Positions 1 through 8,293 of a DNA stretch of 64,000 nt are shown here, piece after piece. This stretch comes from Synechocystis sp. LKSZ1 (GTDB taxonomy: Bacteria > Cyanobacteriota > Cyanobacteriia > Cyanobacteriales > Microcystaceae): NCBI RefSeq assembly GCF_040436315.1, contig NZ_AP031572.1:1178001-1242000 (forward strand). The letters run 5' to 3'. Positions within the stretch are counted from its first letter, which is position 1, and each line of letters opens with the position of its first letter. The translations under genes and the position numbers were made by a program. A model generated the notes under the pieces. That model ran no database searches and had not been told where the DNA came from. It worked only from the letters and a program-made list of their open reading frames with translations.

Positions 1-1755
1 GGTTTTGCCCCTGTGAGGATGTCCCATCTACTCAAACTAGCCCGTTTACCCGCTTTGTCGGATCCGGCAATGGTCAATGAACTGAAAACCCAAGTCACCC
101 AGGCCAAGGCCCCGACCCCCTCGGTGGAGACGATTCTCCATGCCCTCTTACCCTACAAATATGTGGATCACACCCATGCGGATGCAGTGGTGGCCATCAC
201 CAATACGGCCCAGGGCCGAGAACGAATTGTTGACATCTACGGTGCCCAGGTGGTGGTGATTCCCTACGTGATGCCAGGCTTTGATCTAGCAAGAATTTGT
301 GCTGAATGCTTTCCCCGGGAGGCCGGGCCCCAAACCATCGGCATGGTCTTGATGAATCACGGTATTTTTTCCTTTGGCCAGACGGCCCGGGAGGCCTACG
401 AACGCATGATTTATCTGGTAGATTTGGCCGAGGCCTATCTCCAGCAAAAACAAGTTTGGGACTTGGCTCCCCCTCTTCCCCGGAATCCCCAGCCTAGTCA
501 GGCCCTGGCCCTGGCTAAATTTCGGGCCGAATTGAGTGCCACGGCGGGTTTTTCCGTCATCCTACAGCGCCACCAGGATGACCGCAGTTGGGCCTTTAGT
601 CAGCGAGGCGACCTGGCCACCGTTAGCCAACAGGGCCCGGCCACCCCCGACCATGTGATCCGCACCAAACGCTTGCCTCTCTTGGGACGGGATATCGAGG
701 CTTATGCGGCGGCCTACCAGGCCTATTTCCAGGCTCAATCGAGTCAATCACCAGTACAAAAAACCGTGCTAGACCCAGCTCCTCGGGTGATCCTCGATCC
801 AGAATGGGGTCTCTGTACCGTCGGCCGCACTGCCAAGGATGCCGTGATTGCCGGGGATATCTATCAGCACACCATGGCAATTATCGAATGGGCAACGGGC
901 CTAGGGGGCTATCAGGCCCTGTCGGCAGCGGAGCTATTTGCGGTGGAGTATTGGGATCTCGAACAAGCGAAATTACAACAAGCCGGTCAGCCGCCAATGT
1001 TTCGAGGAGAAGTGGTGCTGATCACCGGAGCTGCCTCGGGCATCGGCAAGGCCTGTGTGGAATCCTTTCTTCAGCGGGGAGCGGCGGTGATTGCCCTCGA
1101 TATTCAGGCTGGGATAGAGCGCTTACACCAACGCCCGGATTATTACGGCCTGCAGTGCGATTTAACCGATGAAACAGCCTTCCAATTGGCCCTGGAAAAG
1201 GCAATTAATCGCTTTGGGGGCCTGGACATGCTAGTGCTGAATGCAGGTATTTTTCCCCCAGCCCGAGCCATTGCCGACTTATCCGGGACGGAATGGCGGC
1301 GGGTACTGTCCATCAATCTGGATGCCAATCTGATGTTGTTGCGGGAATGCTATCCTTTTCTGGCCCTGGCCCACAACGGCGGACGGGTGGTGGTCATTGG
1401 CTCCAAAAATGTGCCGGCCCCTGGCCCTGGCGTGGCGGCCTATTCCGCTTCCAAGGCGGCCCTCAATCAATTAATCCGGGTGGCGGCCCTGGAATGGAGT
1501 CAGCAAGGAATCCGCCTCAATAGCATCCATCCCAATGCGGTGTTTGATACGGGCATTTGGACAGAGGAAGTCATCCAGGCCAGGGCCAAGCACTATGGCC
1601 TCAGTGTGGAGCAATACAAAACCAATAATTTGCTCCGGGTTGAAATTAATAGCCGCGATGTGGCAGAGATGGTGGCAGAGATGGCGGGCCCCCGCTTTGC
1701 CAAAACAACGGCGGCCCAGATTCCCCTCGATGGCGGCAATGAGCGGGTAATTTAG
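1..1755 (+). CDS. Bifunctional class II aldolase / short-chain dehydrogenase, 5'-truncated by window edge
   Basis: The frame is open to base 1, so the true start lies outside the window; the GTG at 13 is internal. The N-terminal part is a class II (RhaD/FucA-like) aldolase. Its metal-binding histidines are in the HTHAD motif (about 166-180) and in MNHG (352-363). From about 1010 the protein is a classical SDR, with a TGAASGIG cofactor loop (about 1024-1047), an LNAG motif (about 1240) and the catalytic YSASK at 1441-1455. Known relatives of about 650-700 residues (rhamnulose-1-phosphate aldolase/lactaldehyde dehydrogenase type) use the same fusion to cleave a sugar phosphate and oxidise the resulting aldehyde. 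The substrate here cannot be told. The gene is convergent with recG, 5 bases apart. Confidence 0.85.
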   Translation, partial: GFAPVRMSHLLKLARLPALSDPAMVNELKTQVTQAKAPTPSVETILHALLPYKYVDHTHADAVVAITNTAQGRERIVDIYGAQVVVIPYVMPGFDLARICAECFPREAGPQTIGMVLMNHGIFSFGQTAREAYERMIYLVDLAEAYLQQKQVWDLAPPLPRNPQPSQALALAKFRAELSATAGFSVILQRHQDDRSWAFSQRGDLATVSQQGPATPDHVIRTKRLPLLGRDIEAYAAAYQAYFQAQSSQSPVQKTVLDPAPRVILDPEWGLCTVGRTAKDAVIAGDIYQHTMAIIEWATGLGGYQALSAAELFAVEYWDLEQAKLQQAGQPPMFRGEVVLITGAASGIGKACVESFLQRGAAVIALDIQAGIERLHQRPDYYGLQCDLTDETAFQLALEKAINRFGGLDMLVLNAGIFPPARAIADLSGTEWRRVLSINLDANLMLLRECYPFLALAHNGGRVVVIGSKNVPAPGPGVAAYSASKAALNQLIRVAALEWSQQGIRLNSIHPNAVFDTGIWTEEVIQARAKHYGLSVEQYKTNNLLRVEINSRDVAEMVAEMAGPRFAKTTAAQIPLDGGNERVI

Positions 1756-1760
1756 GGCCC

Positions 1761-4205
1761 CTAGGTCAAAATTTCTCGGCCCATCAGGCGTTGATGGCGG
1801 GCTGTTAACTCTGCTCGCAGTTCCGGCCAAGCCTGGAGTTCACTATCCCTCTGCATCAGGTGTTCAGCGGCCTCCCGAGCCAAAAACAACACCGCTTGAT
1901 CCTCCGCCAAACTGGCCAGGGCCAAATCCGGCAGGCCCGACTGGCGTGTGCCCAAAACTTCTCCTGGCCCTCGTAGACGCAGATCCATTTCAGCAATGAA
2001 AAAGCCATCCTGGGACTGTTCCAACACTGCTAGACGTTGTCGTGAATCGGGGGTTTTGCTATTGGTCATTAAGAGACAGTAGGAGCGATGACTGCCCCGG
2101 CCTACCCGCCCCCGGAGTTGATGAAGCTGAGACAGGCCAAAGCGTTCGGCGTTTTCGATGAGCATCACCGTGGCATTGGGAACATCCACCCCTACCTCAA
2201 TCACCGTGGTGGAGACAATAATTTGGGTTTGCTGTTCCCGAAAGGCCGTCAGGGCCGCATCCTTATCTGCCGCCGCCATGCGGCCATGTAACAGACCTAG
2301 ACGAAAGTCAGGAAAGACCACTGCCGACAGACGCTGGTATTCCTCCACGGCGGCTTTGACATCTAATTTTTCCGACTCTTCAATCACCGGAAAAATGATA
2401 TAAACCTGGCGGCCCTGGGCCACCTCTCGACGGATCAGGTCGTAAGCCTGGAGGCGTTCCTTAGACGTCAACACCATGGTGGTAATCGGTTGACGGCCGG
2501 GGGGCAGTTCATCAATTTGACTCACTTCCAGATCCCCGTGCAGGGTCAGGGCCAAGGTGCGGGGAATGGGAGTGGCGGTCATGGTTAAGACATGGGGCGT
2601 CTGGCCCTTGGCTAAGAGTCTGGCCCGTTGCTGAACGCCAAAGCGGTGTTGCTCATCAATCACCACCAGGCCGAGGCGATTGAAATTAACGGCATCCTGG
2701 ATCAGGGCGTGGGTGCCAACCAGTAGGGGCAATTCCCCCGTGACCAACTGTTGGTGAATCTGTCGTCGTTTAGCAGTTTTGGTCGAGCCAGTGAGCAGTT
2801 CGACAGGCAGATAGAGAAGATTAAACCAGCCCACTAATTTACGGTAATGCTGTTCCGCCAACACTTCCGTCGGGGCCATCAGGGCCGCTTGATAGCCCGA
2901 TTGAATCGCCGCGAGGATGGCAAAGACCCCCACCACGGTTTTTCCTGACCCTACATCTCCTTGTACTAGGCGATTCATGGGGGCCGGGGCTGTTAAATCC
3001 TGGAGAATCTCCTGCACCACCCGCTGTTGGGCCTGGGTTAACTGGAAAGGCAAAATCCCATGGAAGCGTTCCATCAACTCACCCTGGGGCGTTAGCACGA
3101 CACTCTGTTCCGTCTGCTTTTGCTGGTAACGACGATGCAAAAAGCCCAATTGCAGGTAGAAAAATTCATCGAAAATCAGCCGCCGCCGGGCCGGTTCTAA
3201 ATCCTCTCGGTTTTCAGGAAAGTGGATATTGGCAATGGCCGTGGGCAGATCAATCAGTTCGTATTTTTCTTGCAGTTCCGAGGGTAGGGGGTCGGTCAGT
3301 TGAGGCAAGGCCCCAAGACAAGTTAACACCGTCCAGCGCACCATGTCCGCCGTTACGCCTTCCGTGAGGGGGTAAACCGGTAGAACGCGGCCCACCTTGA
3401 GGGATTCAATGGGGGCATTACTGCTATCTAGGATTTCAATTTCTGGGGTATCGAGGGTAAGGCCATATTTATTGGCTTTGACCAGGCCAGAAGCCGCAAT
3501 CACGACTCCCGGCGCGTAGAGCTTTTTCATGCGCTCCTGCCAGCCTTTATTGGCAAAGCGTTGCCCCGCATAGAAACGATTCAATTTAATGCGGCCCGTG
3601 GCATCCCGAATTTGGACTTCAAAGATATTCAGGTTTCTATTTTTAGGACTGGTAAAACAATTACTGCGAATTACCCGGCCGATCAGGGTAACAGTTTCGC
3701 CAGGAACGAGATCCACAATGGCTACCTGTTTGGCGTAGTCGATGTGGTCACGGGGAAAGTAAAACAACACGTCCCGCACGGTTCTCAGGCCGAGTAGGGC
3801 CAATAATTTAGCGCGATGCTGGCCAATTTCCTTCACCTGGATCAGAGGCGTGGTTAGAGCCAGGTCATAAACCGCCGGGGCCTGGAGGGCCAATGTTTTA
3901 GTCGGGGGCGGGGCGGGAGCTTCTAGGGTTTGTCGCAGGTCTTGTAAAAAACGACGAGTCTGGGCTACCAGGCTTTGGCGATGGGCCAGACTGAGGTGGG
4001 GATACTGCTGAAAACGTTGAAACAAGTCTTGCCAGCGTTGACAGGCCTCCGTTGGCGCTTCGGGGGGAGGGCCAACCTGGAGACTTAGAACTAAAAATTC
4101 ACTAAAACGATGGCGATGGCCCTGGAGGTCGAGAAAACCCCGCTCAGCCTCAAGGGCCAGAGCCTTTTGCAGGCGGAGCCAATCGGGGGAAGCAAGGTCA
4201 GTCAC
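1761..4205 (-). CDS. recG: ATP-dependent DNA helicase RecG
   Basis: This 814-residue protein has the full RecG layout. An N-terminal extension is followed by the OB-fold wedge domain (about residues 160-270), which contains VTLIGRVIRS, and then by the superfamily 2 helicase core. Helicase motifs visible are Walker A GDVGSGKT (about residue 420), the Walker B variant DEQHRFG (about 515), TATPIPRTL, and motif VI QLRGRVGRG (about 700). RecG remodels stalled replication forks and Holliday junctions. The length is normal for the cyanobacterial family. It lies downstream of tyrA on the same strand, with 51 bases between. Confidence 0.97.
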   Translation of the reverse strand: MTDLASPDWLRLQKALALEAERGFLDLQGHRHRFSEFLVLSLQVGPPPEAPTEACQRWQDLFQRFQQYPHLSLAHRQSLVAQTRRFLQDLRQTLEAPAPPPTKTLALQAPAVYDLALTTPLIQVKEIGQHRAKLLALLGLRTVRDVLFYFPRDHIDYAKQVAIVDLVPGETVTLIGRVIRSNCFTSPKNRNLNIFEVQIRDATGRIKLNRFYAGQRFANKGWQERMKKLYAPGVVIAASGLVKANKYGLTLDTPEIEILDSSNAPIESLKVGRVLPVYPLTEGVTADMVRWTVLTCLGALPQLTDPLPSELQEKYELIDLPTAIANIHFPENREDLEPARRRLIFDEFFYLQLGFLHRRYQQKQTEQSVVLTPQGELMERFHGILPFQLTQAQQRVVQEILQDLTAPAPMNRLVQGDVGSGKTVVGVFAILAAIQSGYQAALMAPTEVLAEQHYRKLVGWFNLLYLPVELLTGSTKTAKRRQIHQQLVTGELPLLVGTHALIQDAVNFNRLGLVVIDEQHRFGVQQRARLLAKGQTPHVLTMTATPIPRTLALTLHGDLEVSQIDELPPGRQPITTMVLTSKERLQAYDLIRREVAQGRQVYIIFPVIEESEKLDVKAAVEEYQRLSAVVFPDFRLGLLHGRMAAADKDAALTAFREQQTQIIVSTTVIEVGVDVPNATVMLIENAERFGLSQLHQLRGRVGRGSHRSYCLLMTNSKTPDSRQRLAVLEQSQDGFFIAEMDLRLRGPGEVLGTRQSGLPDLALASLAEDQAVLFLAREAAEHLMQRDSELQAWPELRAELTARHQRLMGREILT

Positions 4206-4256
4206 GGAAGCGTCCTAGGGCGGAGAAGAGGGCCAAACCCAGTATAAATCCTGGTC

Positions 4257-5093
4257 TTAGAGAAAGGGGGGACGTTCGGCTTGGGTACGTTGGAGATACT
4301 GATACAGCACCGCCCAGTCCTCTTGCTGGAGCCATTGCACCACTTGGTCTAAGGCTTGACGATAGACCGTCAGGGACTGGAGTAAGGCCGTCCGATTAAA
4401 CTGCGCCATCATCAGGCCCAGTTCTGGATTACCGCCCCCGACTCGACTGGTATCCCGAAAACCCGAACTGGCTAAGGTTTGGGCCAGGGCCAAGATCTGG
4501 GGGTCGGCTTCTTGCCCACAGGTGGCAATTAAACTCGCACTGACCATCACTGGCAGATGGGAAATCCAGGCAACGGCTTGGTCATGGGCCTCGGGAGAGC
4601 AAATATGCACCTGGGCCTGTAGGTCATTCACTAAATTAATTAGAGTGTCGAGGTCGGCGGCCAGGGTCTGCTCCGTGGGGGTGAGAACGTAGGGCGCACC
4701 GACGAATAAACCACGTTCGGCCGCTTCGATGCCCTGCTCGGCAGTACCAGCCATGGGATGCCCACCAATAAACCGGGGCCAATGGTCTTGACAGGGCAGA
4801 ACGATGGCCGTTTTAACCGAACCCACATCCGTCACTAACGCCTGGGGAGAGAGGTGGGGCGTTAAGGCCTGGAGGACGGGGAAAATCTGGGCAATGGGGG
4901 GGCAGAGGACAATCACGTCCGCCGAAGCCAAAAGTCCTAAATCCTGGGAGGCCTGGTCTACGGCCCCGCGTTCTATAGCTCGCTGACAGGTACTAGTTTG
5001 GCGAGATACGCCTAAAACTTGATGGCCCTGAGCCCGCCAATCAAGGCCGAGGGAACCGCCAATTAAGCCTAAACCAACAATACCAATGATCAT
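4257..5093 (-). CDS. tyrA: Arogenate/prephenate dehydrogenase
   Basis: This 278-residue enzyme starts with a Rossmann nucleotide-binding motif, GLGLIGGSLG. It carries the TyrA family signatures GGHPMAGT, HDQAVAWISHLP and SGFRDTSRVGGGNP. TyrA catalyses the last oxidative decarboxylation step to tyrosine. The closely similar cyanobacterial enzyme is known to prefer arogenate and NADP, so arogenate dehydrogenase is the likely activity here (inference from family). No chorismate mutase or ACT domain is fused. recG follows on the same strand. Confidence 0.93.
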   Translation of the reverse strand: MIIGIVGLGLIGGSLGLDWRAQGHQVLGVSRQTSTCQRAIERGAVDQASQDLGLLASADVIVLCPPIAQIFPVLQALTPHLSPQALVTDVGSVKTAIVLPCQDHWPRFIGGHPMAGTAEQGIEAAERGLFVGAPYVLTPTEQTLAADLDTLINLVNDLQAQVHICSPEAHDQAVAWISHLPVMVSASLIATCGQEADPQILALAQTLASSGFRDTSRVGGGNPELGLMMAQFNRTALLQSLTVYRQALDQVVQWLQQEDWAVLYQYLQRTQAERPPFL

Positions 5094-5276
5094 TTCTAAC
5101 CCTGACAGGGATTAACTTTGGCTTCCTAACCTGTAACGTCTTTTTACAGCCGGCCATTCTCAGACGATCAGGGCCTTGAAGGTGTCTGATAATATGGGCA
5201 GAAGCAAAAGAGTGACCTATTCTTAAGGCAACGATTTGCTATTGTTGTTCAATCTTAACAGAAGGACTTGTGGAAG

Positions 5277-5684
5277 ATGGAATCTAATGTTGAACAGAAA
5301 ACGGTTTCCCCTGGCGTAAAAACCGACAAGGGCCCGTTGGCGATGGGAGGTAAATCTCCAATCACCGACCAAGCTTGGCAAGAATGGTTACAGCCGGTTT
5401 GGGAAACCCTGGGTAAAGTCCCTGAATACACAGGCCAGTTCTTTGCCGATAATAAACAACCCCTTATTTCTTTAGGCATTATTCTTTTAGGTATCGTTAG
5501 TGTGAAAATTTTGGTTGCCATCCTGGCGGCAATCGATGATATTCCACTCTTAGCACCCATGCTCCAGCTCATTGGCTTAGGCTACAGTGCTTGGTTCGTT
5601 TGGCGTTATCTTTGGAAAGCCTCCAATCGTCAGGAGCTGCTTTCTGAATTTGAGGCCCTTAAAAATCAAATTTTTGGCAGTTAG
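5277..5684 (+). CDS. CAAD/CURT1-family thylakoid membrane protein
   Basis: This is a 135-residue protein when started at ATG 5277. An earlier in-frame TTG (5268) sits almost on the ribosome binding site (AGAAGGA, 5260-5266), so the ATG, about 10 bases downstream, is preferred. The N-terminal 60 residues are soluble. Two adjacent membrane helices follow (PLISLGIILLGIVSVKILVAI and LAPMLQLIGLGYSAWFVWRY, about residues 60-110), then a charged amphipathic tail. This is the CAAD domain, which is fused to some cyanobacterial aminoacyl-tRNA synthetases and is homologous to CURT1 thylakoid-curvature proteins. Here it stands alone, so a membrane-shaping role is more likely than a synthetase role. A terminator follows at 5705-5735. 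Confidence 0.88.
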   Translation: MESNVEQKTVSPGVKTDKGPLAMGGKSPITDQAWQEWLQPVWETLGKVPEYTGQFFADNKQPLISLGIILLGIVSVKILVAILAAIDDIPLLAPMLQLIGLGYSAWFVWRYLWKASNRQELLSEFEALKNQIFGS

Positions 5685-5704
5685 TATTGTCTGTGCTGTT
5701 TCTT

Positions 5705-5735
5705 AGCCTCCGGCTTGCTGAGTCGGGGGCTTTTT
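5705..5735 (+). terminator. Rho-independent terminator after the CAAD gene
   Basis: An 8-bp stem (AGCCTCCG pairing with CGGGGGCT, one G-T pair) closes an 11-base loop and is followed by five T on the plus strand. It lies 20 bases after the CAAD stop codon. Confidence 0.8.
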
Positions 5736-5837
5736 CCTGAGCTGGCGACCGTCTCCCCTTGAATTTTCAGACATCCCAGGCGTAAGATCGCAGTGTTCTT
5801 GTGCTTTCCAAACTTTATTGAGTGATTACGAGGCATT

Positions 5838-6272
5838 ATGGCTTTAGCAATCGGCACGGTTGCCCCCAACTTTACGACCCTCGATGATGCAGGGAATAGC
5901 ATCTCCCTCTCGGATTTTTTGGGCAAAACTGTTGTTCTCTACTTCTACCCCAAGGATGACACTCCTGGTTGTACCAAAGAGGCCCAGAGCTTTCGGGATA
6001 ATTTTGCTGAATATCAAAGCAAAGAAATGGTGGTGCTCGGCGTGAGTCAAGATGATCAAGTGTCCCACCAACAATTCAAAGAAAAATATGGCTTGCCCTT
6101 CCAACTCCTGGTGGATACGGATGGGGCTATTACCCGCGCCTACGATGTCGATGGCGGCGGCTACTCTAAACGGGTAACCTATATCATCGATAGCACCGGC
6201 AAAATTACCTACGTCGATGACAAGGTTAACACTGGCACCCATGCTCAGGATCTGCTCGGAGTCGTCGGCTAG
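5838..6272 (+). CDS. Peroxiredoxin of the BCP/PrxQ family
   Basis: This 144-residue thioredoxin-fold peroxidase reduces H2O2 and organic peroxides. The family signature YPKDDTPGCTKEAQ is present, with the peroxidatic cysteine at residue 45 (codon 5970-5972). Other hallmarks are VLGVSQDD and the C-terminal strand after VTYIIDSTGKI. Most PrxQ proteins have a second, resolving cysteine five residues after the first. Here that position is occupied by the QSF segment, and Cys45 is the only cysteine in the protein, so it should work as a 1-Cys enzyme that needs an external thiol partner. The ATG start at 5838 matches the family N-terminus. Confidence 0.93.
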   Translation: MALAIGTVAPNFTTLDDAGNSISLSDFLGKTVVLYFYPKDDTPGCTKEAQSFRDNFAEYQSKEMVVLGVSQDDQVSHQQFKEKYGLPFQLLVDTDGAITRAYDVDGGGYSKRVTYIIDSTGKITYVDDKVNTGTHAQDLLGVVG

Positions 6273-6306
6273 CTAGGCGATTGCTCACAAAGTTTATACC
6301 GGCAAG

Positions 6307-6324
6307 TCCCCCAGTATTGGGGGA
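6307..6324. repeat. Perfect 7-bp palindromic hairpin, probable dispersed cyanobacterial repeat
   Basis: TCCCCCA and TGGGGGA flank a 4-base loop GTAT, and a G-rich tail (TTTGGGGG) follows. The element sits between the peroxiredoxin and the solute-binding protein. The form resembles short CCCCC/GGGGG palindromes scattered between genes in many cyanobacterial genomes. There is no T tract, so a classical terminator is less likely. Confidence 0.5.
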
Positions 6325-6393
6325 TTTGGGGGCCCACATAGACTTTTCAAACATCCTCTTACCCGGATTGCCCATTTAGCATCCAAGCCAAGG

Positions 6394-7161
6394 ATGAAAT
6401 TAATATCTCTACTCACCGTTTTGATCCTGGGTTGGGGTCTTTTTCCTAGTACAGTGGTAGCGGAGTCATTGGCAGTTATTCTGGCTACGGGCCACCTACG
6501 CATTGGCGTTAAGGATAATCTACCGCCCCTGGGATTCCGGGATAGTCAGGGCCAACTTCAAGGTCTAGAAATTGATCTGGCCCGCAAACTTACTCAAGAA
6601 TTACTGGGTCTGGACGCTCAAGTCGAACTGATTCCCCTCCTCAACCAAGAGCGTCTGCCGGCCCTGCTGGAGGGGAAGGTTGATCTGGTCATTGCCCAAA
6701 TGGGAGCCACTCCCAACCGAGCCCGTTTGGTTACGTTTAGCCCTTACTACTATTTAGATGGCACGGGCCTGCTGATGAAAACATCAACCCACGTCTCTGC
6801 TATCGCTCCTAGCAAAATTGCGGTCTTGCAGGGGTCTAGTGCTATTGCCGTTCTTCAGGCCTGGCGTCCTCAGGCCGAACTCATCGGTGTTGCTTCTTAC
6901 CAAGCGGCCCTGACCTTATTGGAAAAAAATCAAGTAGATGCCATCGCGGCGGATAACACTGTCTTGGCAGGCCTGCATCAAACCCTTCCTGGTTATCAGT
7001 ATCTCCCATTGCGATTGTCGGGAGAGCCCCTCGCGATTGCCATGCCCAAAGGTCTACAGTACCAAGACCTCCACCAGCGGATTTATCAAATTCTAGAACG
7101 GCTTCAGGAATCAGGGTGGTTAGCTGAGCGGATTCAATATTGGGGATTGCCCCACTTTTAA
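6394..7161 (+). CDS. Periplasmic solute-binding protein, family 3 (amino-acid type)
   Basis: The protein has 255 residues, with a Sec signal peptide of about 23 residues ending at VVA-ES. The mature part carries the family 3 periplasmic binding fold: HLRIGVKDNLPPLGFRD at the start of lobe 1, GLEIDLARKL, a run DLVIAQMGATPNRA lining the ligand cleft, and a C-terminal helix region after GEPLAIAMPKG. Such proteins bind amino acids or small organic acids for an ABC permease or a sensor. No permease or ATPase gene is adjacent, so the ligand and partner cannot be told. Confidence 0.85.
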   Translation: MKLISLLTVLILGWGLFPSTVVAESLAVILATGHLRIGVKDNLPPLGFRDSQGQLQGLEIDLARKLTQELLGLDAQVELIPLLNQERLPALLEGKVDLVIAQMGATPNRARLVTFSPYYYLDGTGLLMKTSTHVSAIAPSKIAVLQGSSAIAVLQAWRPQAELIGVASYQAALTLLEKNQVDAIAADNTVLAGLHQTLPGYQYLPLRLSGEPLAIAMPKGLQYQDLHQRIYQILERLQESGWLAERIQYWGLPHF

Positions 7162-7277
7162 GGCCTAAAGCCTCAGCGCTCCCTTGCCGACGGCCGCCTT
7201 AGGGTAAAATTTTAAGTTGGCGATTGGCCCTTAAACTAAGCGCGGCTCCATGGTGGTGCATTAGGACTTTTAGTGCA

Positions 7278-8138
7278 GTGGATTTAATTCAGACCTTCCA
7301 AACTCGCAACCCGATTATTGGCGTTGTTCATTTACTCCCCTTGCCCACCTCTGCTCGTTGGGGAGGGAGCCTTAAGGCCGTGATTGAACGGGCCGAGCAG
7401 GAGGCAACGGCCCTTGCCGCTGGTGGCGTAGACGGTATTATTGTGGAAAATTTTTTTGATGCGCCTTTCACCAAGGGCCAGGTCAACCCAGCGGTGGTGA
7501 GTGCCATGACCTTGATCGTGGACCGGATTATGAACCTCGTCGTGGTTCCAGTTGGGATTAATCTCCTCCGTAATGATGCCACTAGTGCCATTGCCGTAGC
7601 GGCTTGTGTTGGGGCCCAATTCATTCGAGTCAATGTTTTAACGGGGATCATGGCCACAGACCAAGGGTTAATTGAGGGCCAGGCCCACGAACTGCTCCGT
7701 TTTCGCCGGGAACTAGGATCGGAGGTCGCTATTTTGGCGGATGTGCTGGTTAAACATGCCCGCCCCCTGGGAACGCCCAACCTCACTACCGCCGTGCAAG
7801 ACACTATTGAACGGGGCCTAGCGGATGGCGTGATTCTTTCCGGCTGGGCCACGGGGAGTCCTCCTAGCCTAGAGGATTTGGAATTGGCCAAGGCCGCCGC
7901 CAAGGAAACGCCGGTTTTTATCGGTAGCGGGGCCAACTGGGACAATATTGGTCAACTGATGCAGGCCGCTGATGGGGCGATCGTCGCCAGTTCCCTCAAA
8001 CGCAATGGGCAAATTAATGAACCCATTGACCCGATTCGAGTAGCTCAGTTTGTAGAGGCCCTGCGAGAAGCGACCCAGTTCAAACCTGGGCCCAATTCAA
8101 CCTTGACCCCAGATTCTGCTAAAAGCCGGATTTTTTAA
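7278..8138 (+). CDS. btpA: BtpA family protein, photosystem I biogenesis
   Basis: This TIM-barrel-like protein contains PIIGVVHLLPLPTSARWGG, VDGIIVENFFDAPF and ILSGWATGSPP, all typical of BtpA. In Synechocystis, BtpA is a thylakoid-associated factor needed for stable accumulation of photosystem I reaction-centre proteins. The frame is open from a TTG at 7224, but the family N-terminus (MDLIQTFQT) matches GTG 7278, which has AGGA at 7263-7266, 11 bases upstream. That gives 286 residues. The next gene is glnA, 155 bases downstream, with its own promoter. Confidence 0.9.
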   Translation: MDLIQTFQTRNPIIGVVHLLPLPTSARWGGSLKAVIERAEQEATALAAGGVDGIIVENFFDAPFTKGQVNPAVVSAMTLIVDRIMNLVVVPVGINLLRNDATSAIAVAACVGAQFIRVNVLTGIMATDQGLIEGQAHELLRFRRELGSEVAILADVLVKHARPLGTPNLTTAVQDTIERGLADGVILSGWATGSPPSLEDLELAKAAAKETPVFIGSGANWDNIGQLMQAADGAIVASSLKRNGQINEPIDPIRVAQFVEALREATQFKPGPNSTLTPDSAKSRIF

Positions 8139-8140
8139 GA

Positions 8141-8161
8141 TCTTGGAAACGATTTCCAAGA
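8141..8161. repeat. Inverted repeat just after btpA
   Basis: TCTTGGAAA and TTTCCAAGA form a perfect 9-bp stem around CGA, directly after the btpA stop. It lacks a following T tract. It may still end or stabilise the btpA transcript and separates it from the glnA promoter. Confidence 0.55.
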
Positions 8162-8201
8162 CCTTCCCCTTGGTTTATCCCCATTAAAGAGACCGTATTT
8201 G

Positions 8202-8250
8202 GTATCTAAAGATACATTTTTGCAGAAAACAACTCTCTAGGATGGAGGAC
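8202..8250 (+). promoter_or_regulatory. NtcA-activated promoter of glnA
   Basis: GTATCTAAAGATAC at 8202-8215 fits the NtcA consensus GTA-N8-TAC exactly and is itself palindromic. A -10 like hexamer TAGGAT lies at 8238-8243, with 22 bases between it and the NtcA box and no -35 box. That is the classical class II NtcA layout, and predicts a start point near 8250 with the box centred near -41.5. The start point is inferred, not measured. Confidence 0.88.
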
Positions 8251-8293
8251 TTGGAGCGATATAAATCTTTTCCTAATTGCATAAGGAGTTACG

